Shown: one piece after another, positions 1 to 5,729 of the stretch
Position numbering within the stretch: the stretch's first letter is position 1
Layout of the letters: each line of letters opens with the position of its first letter
NCBI GenBank assembly: GCA_945485625.1
Contig: CALYSH010000095.1
Location: 1-6,262 of the forward strand
DNA length: 6,262 bases
Direction of reading: 5' to 3'
From: an uncultured Lachnospiraceae bacterium
GTDB taxonomy: Bacteria; Bacillota; Clostridia; Lachnospirales; Lachnospiraceae
Translations under genes and position numbers: made by a program
Notes under the pieces: model-generated
Told to the model about the DNA's origin: nothing
Databases searched by the model: none
What the model saw: the letters and a program-made list of their open reading frames with translations, nothing else

Positions 1-563
1 AAACCTTACAAAAATCTTCTGAGGTAGCGGAACTCTTAAAGGATCTCGTGGAGAAACAAGGGTATGACCGCAAGGAACTGAAGACCTTGTATTTTAACAT
101 TAATACGGAATATGAAAGCTATCAGGCTAAGGACAAGAGCTGGCAAAGAAGATTTCAGGGATATAAATATGTGCATCGCATGAAAATAGAATTCCCGGCA
201 GATAATGAAAGACTGGGGAAAATGCTTTATGCCCTGGCGCACTGTCCGGTAGCACCGGAGTTTTCCATTGAATATACCGTGGCGGATCCGGAAGCATCAA
301 AAAATGAGCTTCTTGGAAAAGCAGTAAAGGATTCTATGCAAAAGGCATCTGTGCTCGCCGAAGCATCAGGAGTAAAGCTCGACAAAATCCTAACGATTGA
401 CTATTCCTGGGGAGAAATAGATTTCGTATCGAGACCATTGCAGGAAATGTCCTTAAGATGCTGCGCAGAGGACGCATGTAGTCCTGCCTCATACGATATG
501 GATATCGAACCGGATGATATTGATATTACACATACCGTAACTGTGGTCTGGAATATTGCGTAG
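1..563 (+). CDS. SIMPL-domain (DUF541/YggE-like) protein, 5'-truncated by the window edge
   Basis: The frame is open from base 3 to the TAG at 561-563, giving 186 visible residues. No start is assigned because the reading frame runs off the left edge; the internal GTG at 48 is not a credible start, since coding-like sequence precedes it. The visible part fits a SIMPL (DUF541) domain. An amphipathic helix with the pattern EVAELLKDLVEKQG is followed by strands containing LKTLYFNINTEYES. A 'Y.Y.H..KIEFP' strand and a helix 'ELLGKAVKDSMQKASVLAEASGVKLDKILTIDYSW' in the middle (quoted as a pattern) follow, and the C-terminal strand is ITHTVTVVWNIA. SIMPL proteins are usually about 200-250 residues, so perhaps 20-40 residues are missing. 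The family is widespread and poorly defined biochemically; YggE-type members have been linked to stress tolerance. Whether this one has a signal peptide cannot be seen. The gene converges on the glycosyltransferase gene across 252 bp, with no obvious functional link. Confidence 0.85.
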   Translation, partial: TLQKSSEVAELLKDLVEKQGYDRKELKTLYFNINTEYESYQAKDKSWQRRFQGYKYVHRMKIEFPADNERLGKMLYALAHCPVAPEFSIEYTVADPEASKNELLGKAVKDSMQKASVLAEASGVKLDKILTIDYSWGEIDFVSRPLQEMSLRCCAEDACSPASYDMDIEPDDIDITHTVTVVWNIA

Positions 564-667
564 GGGGATGCACTATACAATTGTGCCGTGAAAAGGTGTA
601 ACCAATCCGGTATACATTGCTCCATTTCCTCGCTTAGTTCAGCAATTATTTGTGTATGGACAATTGG

Positions 668-701
668 GACGGAGAGAGTCGAGTCGTATCTGACGGAGAG
701 A
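668..701. repeat. Short direct repeat gacggagaga, two copies 24 bp apart
   Basis: The decamer gacggagaga occurs at 668-677 and again at 692-701, start to start 24 bp. The DNA between the copies contains a small gagtcgagtcg tandem. No function can be assigned. At this length, a chance repeat or the residue of a short slippage duplication is possible. Confidence 0.4.
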
Positions 702-760
702 TTTGCTATTGAAAAAAAGAGGTTGTTATTGCATAATTGAATTGTTGTTTCGGCACAGCT

Positions 761-783
761 CCATAAGCGCGTACGCGGAATGG
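761..783. repeat. Inverted repeat with perfect core cgcgtacgcg
   Basis: The perfect 10-bp palindrome cgcgtacgcg lies at 768-777, flanked after a small internal mismatch by ccat (761-764) and atgg (780-783). It is about 33 bp beyond the stop codon of the - strand glycosyltransferase gene. It could contribute to 3'-end formation or be a protein-binding site, but no T-run follows on either strand, so it is not called a terminator. Confidence 0.4.
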
Positions 784-815
784 TGTTCTTGAACCGGAGG
801 CGTGCCGGATGGCAA

Positions 816-2399
816 TCAGGGTTCTTCTGATTTTATGAAGAGGCAATAGTAATCCCCTTCCAGGCATGTGTATTTGTAACCGGTTTGTTCGTTATCCATG
901 ATTACATTGCGCCAGCCGGAGGTTTTATTGCATACAAGAATGTCGGCCTGGTCATAGGATGCGGGATTATAGAAATGAAGGTTCTTGTAATCCTTAATAA
1001 AGCCCAATTCGTCACAATGTGAGGCGAATTCTGCCGGAGGAATCGGATTGGAAAGAAAATAGATCTCTCCGACCTCCCCTATCACATAGATTTCTTTTTC
1101 ACTCTGGGATGCATCCAACAACCGGAGAGCCTGATCTACACCGCCAAATACCTGATAATTTTCAGAATTGTCGGGATGAAAGTATTCTGCGGTAAAGCCC
1201 AGAAAGGTTCCGCTGTAGAGGCAGACCAATAGTATGGTGTATGTGGCCTTGAGGGACTTTTTCCTCAATTGGTTTTCCGCGAGGAATATTCCGTTTAAGC
1301 AAAAGAAGGCAAGGGCAATGAATATTCCATTAATATGATAATTGTATAGCCCGCAAAGGAGAAACATGATTATCTCAGCCGCAGAAAAAAGTAACATCAT
1401 AAAGTGAACGGAGAGGTGTCCTGCCTTGATATCCCGGATGGTGTGATAAATGCTTGCAATACCTCCCAATAGAATAAAGGGTACACTCCACCAGTACATG
1501 GTCCAATAGTGTTGGGAGGAACCATACTTTCCATCATAAGTGAGAGGATAAAGAAGGTTTTTCAGTTTTGCTCCGATGGAGGATATGGAGAAAACAATTT
1601 CTTCCGCTCGATTTGTATGCATTTTAGGTATGGAAAAGAATGGTGTAACAATCGCTTCCAGATCCAGAACATGGACCAGGACGGTGAGCAGCAGGGGGAT
1701 AACCATAATGACCAGGGGAATCGCCCAAAAAAGCAATTGCTTAAATCTTGCCGTACGTCGTTCTCTTTTATAGAGGAGATAGTAGATTCCGAAGGAAAGA
1801 CTAAAGAGAGAAATGACTATGGCAGCAATGATATAGGTATACAGCACAAAACCAAGGGAAATACCCAATAGGGCGAAATGACCATAGTATGCTCCTTCCG
1901 GGTGCTTGCGAATCTTTTGAATCAGACGAATCAAAACATAGAGAGAGACAGTTACGGCACCAAGCATTGCGTTACAGTCCAGAGCAAAGCGACAGTTCAT
2001 GATAAAATAGGGGAAAATGCTGAGGAGGAGAAAACCGGTATAAAAGCCTTTTCTGCCCCACATCTCTTTCATGATGAGTGAGCCGAAAATTACCGTAACC
2101 ATTCCCATAAATACTGCGGGGAAGCGGAGCGTAAACATATTCAGCCCGCCCAGTTTGATGCAAAGTGCACAGAAATAGGTGTAGAAGGCACTTTGTTCGC
2201 CATAGAAATTAGAGGGGCAGATGGGTAGAAAATTCCCGTATCGATCGGTGCCAAAGTGGGCAATGGACCATGCGTTGAGTCCCAGTCCGGCCTCATCAAT
2301 ATGCATGCTTAGAGGGAGGACTGTGATTTGATATATTCTTAAGACGAGAGCAAACAATATTAGAATTGCTGTGATAAAACAGGTTTTGTATTGCTTCAT
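816..2399 (-). CDS. ArnT/PMT-like GT-C membrane glycosyltransferase (GT39-related)
   Basis: The gene encodes 527 residues from ATG (2399-2397) to TGA (818-816). An SD-like GAGG lies about 7 nt upstream of the ATG (complement of 2406-2409). The protein starts with a basic N-terminus and a membrane segment (residues ~7-27). The first outside loop follows, carrying the acidic pair H-I-D35-E36-A-G, the hallmark position of the catalytic D/E in ArnT/PMT-type GT-C enzymes. GTDRYGNFLPI (~50-60), SAFYTY (~70-75) and R92-F-P-A, also typical of the family, come next. Many hydrophobic segments run to about residue 410, and the last ~110 residues look more soluble. Known relatives transfer a sugar from a polyprenyl-phosphate donor to a lipid, protein or polymer acceptor on the outer face of the membrane. 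Donor and acceptor here are unknown. It is monocistronic as far as can be seen and divergent from the DUF6020/acyltransferase operon, which suggests a shared envelope-glycan role. Confidence 0.8.
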   Translation of the reverse strand: MKQYKTCFITAILILFALVLRIYQITVLPLSMHIDEAGLGLNAWSIAHFGTDRYGNFLPICPSNFYGEQSAFYTYFCALCIKLGGLNMFTLRFPAVFMGMVTVIFGSLIMKEMWGRKGFYTGFLLLSIFPYFIMNCRFALDCNAMLGAVTVSLYVLIRLIQKIRKHPEGAYYGHFALLGISLGFVLYTYIIAAIVISLFSLSFGIYYLLYKRERRTARFKQLLFWAIPLVIMVIPLLLTVLVHVLDLEAIVTPFFSIPKMHTNRAEEIVFSISSIGAKLKNLLYPLTYDGKYGSSQHYWTMYWWSVPFILLGGIASIYHTIRDIKAGHLSVHFMMLLFSAAEIIMFLLCGLYNYHINGIFIALAFFCLNGIFLAENQLRKKSLKATYTILLVCLYSGTFLGFTAEYFHPDNSENYQVFGGVDQALRLLDASQSEKEIYVIGEVGEIYFLSNPIPPAEFASHCDELGFIKDYKNLHFYNPASYDQADILVCNKTSGWRNVIMDNEQTGYKYTCLEGDYYCLFIKSEEP

Positions 2400-2404
2400 G
2401 GGTT

Positions 2405-2472
2405 ACCTCGTTCAGAAAAGTGATTTCTTTTCAACAGATTCATGTTATTATATACTATGATACCAGGGTCAA
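2405..2472 (-). promoter_or_regulatory. Candidate promoter and SD for the - strand glycosyltransferase gene
   Basis: On the - strand a perfect TATAAT lies at 2452-2447. Upstream, TTGACC at 2472-2467 gives a short spacing of 14 nt, although the adjacent TAATAA register would give 16. The proposed -35 lies inside the left arm of the hairpin element, so the promoter would be a hybrid of element and host DNA. The SD-like GAGG is at 2409-2406. The -10 is good and the spacing is not, so this is a tentative call. Confidence 0.35.
2430..2456 (+). promoter_or_regulatory. Candidate + strand promoter reading into the hairpin element
   Basis: A good -10 box TATACT (5 of 6 to consensus) lies at 2451-2456, with only a weak -35, TTCAAC at 2430-2435, at 15 nt spacing. 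Transcription would begin near 2463, at the left boundary of the structured element. Two uses are possible: making the element as a separate RNA, or giving the downstream operon a long structured 5' leader. A start at 2463 would leave out most of the left strand of the closing stem, which weakens the idea that this stem forms in that transcript. Confidence 0.3.
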
Positions 2473-2525
2473 AAGGTCTATACCCACATGAGCTTGCTCA
2501 TAAGTGGGGAATAGACCTTGGACCC
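2466..2525 (+). repeat. Hairpin P2: 25-pair imperfect stem-loop
   Basis: The paired blocks, from base to tip, are gggtc 2466-2470 with gaccc 2521-2525, aaggtctat 2473-2481 with atagacctt 2511-2519, cccac 2483-2487 with gtggg 2504-2508, and atgagc 2488-2493 with gctcat 2496-2501. The tip can also be read as a CUUG tetraloop on a GAG/CUC stem. The interruptions are small and purine-only: aa opposite g, a opposite ga, and an aa bulge on the 3' side. This is the strongest inverted repeat in the window. It is unlike a terminator because no T-run follows. Confidence 0.75.
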
Positions 2526-2528
2526 CGC

Positions 2529-2581
2529 CAAAATATGAGCATAAAAGTGGGACACCAGTACCACGATATGCGAATATTTTG
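2529..2581 (+). repeat. Hairpin P3: 17-pair stem with GA/GA internal loop
   Basis: Paired blocks are caaaatat 2529-2536 with atattttg 2574-2581, gcata 2539-2543 with tatgc 2567-2571, and gtgg 2547-2550 with ccac 2561-2564, closing a 10-nt loop (2551-2560). Between the first two blocks, ga (2537-2538) faces ga (2572-2573), which could form tandem sheared G-A pairs in RNA. Between the second and third, aaa faces ga. Confidence 0.65.
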
Positions 2582-2583
2582 TA

Positions 2584-2615
2584 GGATTGTGGGAGCACAA
2601 AGTGCGGAACAATCC
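2584..2615 (+). repeat. Hairpin P4: 11-pair stem with purine internal loop
   Basis: ggattgt (2584-2590) pairs with acaatcc (2609-2615), and gcac (2595-2598) pairs with gtgc (2602-2605) around an aaa loop. Between them, ggga (2591-2594) faces gga (2606-2608), an all-purine internal loop like those in the neighbouring hairpins. Confidence 0.6.
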
Positions 2616-2627
2616 GTAGGTATCATG

Positions 2628-2748
2628 ATGAGGGACTATTAATCCTCACATCATACTATATATGATTGGCTGAATAAAAACAAGCTTGAAAGTGTGCGGT
2701 GACCGGGGTGAACGGGATTTGATTTGAAACGAAAGGAATGTCGGAGGA
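2628..2748 (+). promoter_or_regulatory. Leader region of the DUF6020/acyltransferase operon, with two small hairpins and a TATGAT box
   Basis: Directly after the structured element, tgagg (2629-2633) pairs with cctca (2644-2648) around a 10-nt loop, and atcata (2650-2655) pairs with tatgat (2661-2666). The sequence TATGAT at 2661-2666 is a 5-of-6 match to a -10 box, but no good -35 lies at the right distance, so a promoter here is only possible. A strong SD, GGAGGAG, is at 2743-2749. The remainder holds nothing I can identify. Confidence 0.3.
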
Positions 2749-2766
2749 GTGGACGATAGCTTTGGT

Positions 2767-4590
2767 ATGAAAATTCGAAAAAAAATAAAGATTGCCTTAC
2801 AAGCCCTGCTTATCATGTATGCTTTCTTTTTCGAGTATACGGAGCCTTTGCAGGTACAGGATTTTAAATCATCGATTCATTATTTATTTGCACAGTGTAT
2901 GGATATATTGGGAGAGTATCACATTGAACAGTTGTTTCTCTTTTGTATGAGCGTGATACTGATCCTGTGGGTGAATAAAAGTGAGTACAGGAAAACCAAC
3001 CCGGGTAAGCTTTTGCCCGCCTTTTTTTCTGCCTGTCTTATGATTGGCAGATGTATGGCAGGACCGGGAAGTCTGGACGGAATCTTTGGGAATCCTTTTT
3101 CGCTGATAAAGTCATTGCTTGCATTTTGCGGTTATGCACTGTTGCTTTATTATTTGCTTGCGGTGGCTCTGGGATTATTCGAGAAGGCCGGCAGTTCTCA
3201 ATGGAAGCCGGCGAAGCTGGGGAAGGTGCTTGGTGATAATGGATTCCTTCCGGTTTGGGGACTGCTGCTGCTTGTATGGTCTCCGATTGTCCTGTTAAGT
3301 TATCCCGCGAATTTGTGCTATGACGGTCTGGGTGGTATTGCCCAGGGAGTGGGAGAGATTGCCTATACCTCCCATCACCCGCTGCTTCATACATTGTTTA
3401 TGAGTTCTCTTGTGAAGCTTGGTAAGCTGATTACGGGGAGCTATAATGCGGGGGCATTTGTCTATATTGTTTTGCAGGCTTTGATGCTTTCGGCGGCTTT
3501 GGCGGGAACCATTGTGCGGCTTGCAAGGAGACAGGCATCCTATTCGTTCCGTTTTTTTGCTTTGGCAATCTATCTGCTTAGTCCCATGTATTCCAATATG
3601 GTTTCCACCCTGCTGAAGGATATTCCTTTCATGGCCGCTTTTATCTGGTATCTGCTTTTGCTGGAGGAATGCGTGCACAGGGGACTTGACACACTGTCGC
3701 CCAGGGACATGGTGAAGCTTACGCTAGTATCGGCACTTGTGGGACTCCTGCGCAAGAATGGTCTTTATGTGGTTGTGCTTACGGCCGTTGTGATCGTAAT
3801 TGTATGGGGAAAGAGGTTAAAAGCAAAGAAGGTATTTATCATGCTTGCTTTGATTGCAGTGCTACCGCTTCTTCTTTGCAAGGGCGGAGATGAACTGATG
3901 ATTCGAAGCCTGCATGCGAACAGGGGAAGTGTTGCGGAGATGATGTCTATTCCCTTCCAACAGACTGCCAGATACCTGCAATTGTATCGGGGAGAATTAT
4001 CTCCTGCGGAGCGCGAAGGGATTGAAACGGTGCTTGGGGATGCGGATAAAATAGCCTTGAGATATGATCCCTTATCCGCAGATGCAATTAAGGCTCTTTA
4101 TGTGACTACATCGGGCTTTGAGGAATTGACTGACTATATGAAGGCGTGGTTTATGGGTCTCTGTAAACATCCTGGGGTATATGTGGATGCATTCCTGATA
4201 CATGTGTACGGATGGTTTGACCCCGGTGTAATCAATTCCATTCGATACGAGGCGGAAAGTGAGATGTTCCCCAGAACGGGACCGCTTCGGGACATGGATA
4301 AGATTCTGGTTTTCTGGTATCGCGGATTAAGACACATTCCGTTTATAGAAATATTGGAAAATGTGGGGATATATACCTGGTGTCTCTTTCTGCTGGCTTC
4401 CGTTTCGCGTAGAAAGAAGGATGGAAGAGGTATTCTGCTGGTTCCTCTCTTTATCAGTCTGTTGATTTGCATGGCTTCGCCCTGTTTCTTCCTGCATCCC
4501 CGCTATGCATATCCGATTATGTTTACGGTTCCATTTCTGATCGGACTGCTTGGAACCCGGTCGAAGGAGAATGGGGAGGAGAAGGTATGA
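2767..4590 (+). CDS. DUF6020-like large polytopic membrane protein, probable GT-C-type glycosyltransferase
   Basis: The product has 607 residues from ATG 2767, or 613 from GTG 2749. I prefer ATG 2767 because it gives a clean MKIRKKIKI basic N-terminus before the first membrane segment. The SD GGAGGAG (2743-2749) is 17 nt away, which is long, yet it touches the GTG directly, which is too close, so the start is uncertain. Numbering from ATG 2767, notable conserved-looking sites are NLCYD186GL, SHH204PLLH208T, LLK284D285IPF, LLR329KNGLY, a SIPFQQTARY block (~394-403) and H577PRYAYP near the C-terminus. This set resembles clostridial DUF6020 proteins as I recall them. The many hydrophobic segments, an acidic residue in an outside-type loop and a soluble stretch before the final segments suggest a GT-C fold, but catalysis is inference only. 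It overlaps the acyltransferase start by ATGA, so the two are translationally coupled. A role in surface polysaccharide assembly is likely but unproven. Confidence 0.7.
   Translation: MKIRKKIKIALQALLIMYAFFFEYTEPLQVQDFKSSIHYLFAQCMDILGEYHIEQLFLFCMSVILILWVNKSEYRKTNPGKLLPAFFSACLMIGRCMAGPGSLDGIFGNPFSLIKSLLAFCGYALLLYYLLAVALGLFEKAGSSQWKPAKLGKVLGDNGFLPVWGLLLLVWSPIVLLSYPANLCYDGLGGIAQGVGEIAYTSHHPLLHTLFMSSLVKLGKLITGSYNAGAFVYIVLQALMLSAALAGTIVRLARRQASYSFRFFALAIYLLSPMYSNMVSTLLKDIPFMAAFIWYLLLLEECVHRGLDTLSPRDMVKLTLVSALVGLLRKNGLYVVVLTAVVIVIVWGKRLKAKKVFIMLALIAVLPLLLCKGGDELMIRSLHANRGSVAEMMSIPFQQTARYLQLYRGELSPAEREGIETVLGDADKIALRYDPLSADAIKALYVTTSGFEELTDYMKAWFMGLCKHPGVYVDAFLIHVYGWFDPGVINSIRYEAESEMFPRTGPLRDMDKILVFWYRGLRHIPFIEILENVGIYTWCLFLLASVSRRKKDGRGILLVPLFISLLICMASPCFFLHPRYAYPIMFTVPFLIGLLGTRSKENGEEKV
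4575..4580 (+). promoter_or_regulatory. Ribosome binding site GGAGGA that fixes the acyltransferase start
   Basis: GGAGGA lies 6 nt before ATG 4587, inside the end of the upstream gene. This spacing, and the ATGA stop/start overlap, show that the acyltransferase begins at 4587 rather than at an upstream in-frame ATG at 4467, which would overlap the previous gene by over 120 bp. Confidence 0.8.
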
Positions 4591-5648
4591 GGTTGAAGAC
4601 GACATTTGAAAAAAGAGATACCATGGTGGTAAAGGGGCTGGCAATTCTGATGCTTTTGTTTTACCATCTCTTTGAAAATGCTGCCGTTTTGGAACAGTTA
4701 AATGTGGTGTACGCACCGTTCCCCCGGGATTTGTTTCTTATGCTCAGCGGATTTGGTAATATTTGTGTGGCTGTGTTTGTGTTTTTGACCGCATATGGAA
4801 TAACCAAGGGCTGTATGACCTCCGAAGATGATTCTGTTACTGCCCTTATGCACGGTGCAGTTGGGCGTTTTTGCAAACTGATTGGAAACTTTGTCATAAT
4901 GTATTTGAGCGTGAATCTGGTGTGGCATTCCTTCTTTGATTATGTGAAGCTGTACGGAAAAGGGATACAGGGGTGCATGCTGGCCTTTATTGATATGTTT
5001 GGCTTTGCACAGTTTTTCGGTACGCCTACGTTGAATATGACATGGTGGTATATGGAGCTGGCGATACTTTTTATTTTTCTGGTCCCTGTTATGTACCTGC
5101 TTGTTCGTAAGGCGGGAGCATACAGCTTGATTTTGGCATTCCTTCTGCCTATGGCAGTTTCCATGAATGAGGATGTGCAGCGCTATTTTCTGGTGGCTAT
5201 GTTGGGCGTGACGGCTGCAAAAGAATTATGGCTGGAAAAAATCTTTTCCCGGAAACTGCACCCGGTATGGAAGACCCTGATAGGTGTCATTTTGATTGCG
5301 ATATGCATACCGCTTCGACAAAACTATATGGTGCATACCCATTTCCTCTGGATTCTGGATGGTCCCATTGCCCTGCTTCTCTGTTGGTTCGGAGGAGAGA
5401 TCCTAGCCCGTATTCCCGGTCTGTCTCATGTGCTGGCTTTCTTCGGCAGGTATTCCATGAATATTTTCTTCGTGCATACATTTCTGTACCTGGCCATTCA
5501 CAGGGATTGGTTCTACTCGTTCCGATATGCTGCACTCATATGGGCGGTGCTTGCAGCTGCAAGCCTGATCTATTCGATTGTTCTGGAAGCTGTGAAAAAG
5601 GGACTTCGTATGGCACTGAAAATCGTTGAGAGAGGTGCGAACGGATGA
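4587..5648 (+). CDS. Acyltransferase-3 family membrane protein (OafA/YrhL-like)
   Basis: The product has 353 residues, ending at TGA 5646-5648. The N-terminal segment RDTMVVKGLAILMLLFYH, with H27 at the end of the first membrane span, matches the acyltransferase-3 pattern in which a conserved His follows an R/K..(R/K)G..I hydrophobic helix. Further family-like features are FVFLTAYGITKGC (~residues 69-81), TWWYME (152-157) and GRYSMN (287-292) followed by FFVH297T in a late membrane span. About ten hydrophobic segments are expected, as in this family, and there is no attached SGNH domain. Known members move acetyl or other acyl groups to hydroxyls of surface polysaccharides, peptidoglycan or lipids; the acceptor here is unknown. 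It is coupled to the DUF6020-like gene through ATGA, which suggests acylation of the glycan that protein helps build. Small standalone acyltransferase-3 proteins can also act on other substrates, so the link is inference. Confidence 0.85.
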   Translation: MRLKTTFEKRDTMVVKGLAILMLLFYHLFENAAVLEQLNVVYAPFPRDLFLMLSGFGNICVAVFVFLTAYGITKGCMTSEDDSVTALMHGAVGRFCKLIGNFVIMYLSVNLVWHSFFDYVKLYGKGIQGCMLAFIDMFGFAQFFGTPTLNMTWWYMELAILFIFLVPVMYLLVRKAGAYSLILAFLLPMAVSMNEDVQRYFLVAMLGVTAAKELWLEKIFSRKLHPVWKTLIGVILIAICIPLRQNYMVHTHFLWILDGPIALLLCWFGGEILARIPGLSHVLAFFGRYSMNIFFVHTFLYLAIHRDWFYSFRYAALIWAVLAAASLIYSIVLEAVKKGLRMALKIVERGANG

Positions 5649-5656
5649 AAAAATGA

Positions 5657-5686
5657 TTGCATTCTCTCCCTGTGTTGCGTTATAGT
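5657..5686 (+). promoter_or_regulatory. Candidate pgi promoter
   Basis: A -10 box TATAGT (5 of 6) lies at 5681-5686, preceded at 18 nt by a weak -35, TTGCAT (5657-5662). It starts 9 bp after the acyltransferase stop, and no terminator is visible between the two genes, so pgi may be served both by this promoter and by readthrough. Confidence 0.45.
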
Positions 5687-5704
5687 AACATATGAAAGAA
5701 AAAA

Positions 5705-5722
5705 CCAATTTTGATTGGAGGA
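5705..5722 (+). promoter_or_regulatory. pgi ribosome binding site, touched by a small hairpin
   Basis: GGAGGA at 5717-5722 lies 7 nt before the ATG at 5730, a strong site that fixes the pgi start. The perfect 5-bp stem ccaat (5705-5709) / attgg (5714-5718), loop tttg, covers the first two bases of the SD. The stem is AT-rich and weak, so an effect on translation is doubtful. Confidence 0.6.
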
Positions 5723-5729
5723 TATATCT

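Larger units (their letters stand above)
564..815. other. Convergent intergenic spacer without a supported gene
   Basis: This stretch separates the 3' ends of the SIMPL gene (+) and the glycosyltransferase gene (-). Short open stretches exist, for example 588-740 on the + strand, but none has a properly spaced ribosome binding site together with a recognisable product. I looked for a GC-rich hairpin followed by a T-run on either strand and found none convincing. The only homopolymer is an A run around 712-718, which would be a T-run on the - strand, and it is not preceded by a strong stem. The visible structure is a 10-bp direct repeat (668-677 and 692-701) and a palindrome at 768-777, listed separately. 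Confidence 0.6.
2456..2627 (+). ncRNA. Putative structured RNA or small palindromic mobile element (closing stem plus three hairpins)
   Basis: Almost every base of this 172-nt stretch falls into one of four nested or adjacent inverted repeats. P1 closes the element: atgatacc (2457-2464) with ggtatcat (2619-2626), plus one possible wobble pair outside. Inside are P2 (2466-2525), P3 (2529-2581) and P4 (2584-2615), with linkers of only 1, 3, 2 and 3 nt, a compact four-way-junction layout. The internal loops on the + strand are mostly G and A (for example GA opposite GA in P3 and ggga opposite gga in P4). This suits sheared G-A pairs in a + strand RNA; the other strand would carry C/T mismatches instead. 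There is no plausible protein here. Candidates are a structured RNA, a leader of the downstream operon, or a non-autonomous transposable or REP/MITE-like element. The structure is seen directly; the identity is unknown. Confidence 0.5.

Noticed and set aside
588..740. About 50-codon + strand frame after the SIMPL gene, in frame with it past the TAG
   Set aside because: The only start is GTG 588 with no SD at a useful distance. The SIMPL domain ends naturally at 563, and the translated product is unrecognisable, so neither a gene nor stop readthrough is supported.
704..793. Tiny + strand frame starting at TTG, with ggagag upstream
   Set aside because: It is fewer than 30 codons, has a non-ATG start and an SD that is part of the direct repeat, and shows no family resemblance.
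1509..2081. Several + strand frames opposite the glycosyltransferase gene
   Set aside because: They lie antisense to a well-supported 527-residue membrane protein, have biased shadow-type composition and lack credible ribosome binding sites.
2466..2525. P2 hairpin as a rho-independent terminator
   Set aside because: The stem is long, but no T-run follows on either strand, and the next bases start another hairpin.
2442..2642. 66-codon + strand open frame across the hairpin element
   Set aside because: It has no ribosome binding site before ATG 2442. The body coincides with the paired hairpin arms, and the product has no recognisable family. The sequence constraint is explained by the inverted repeats.
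2456..2666. CRISPR-like or tandem repeat array
   Set aside because: The hairpins differ in sequence and length and are separated by 1-3 nt; there are no regular repeats with spacers.
4467..4586. Longer form of the acyltransferase starting at ATG 4467
   Set aside because: The extra 40 residues are an out-of-frame reading of the upstream gene's end. The SD GGAGGA at 4575-4580 and the ATGA overlap mark 4587 as the start.
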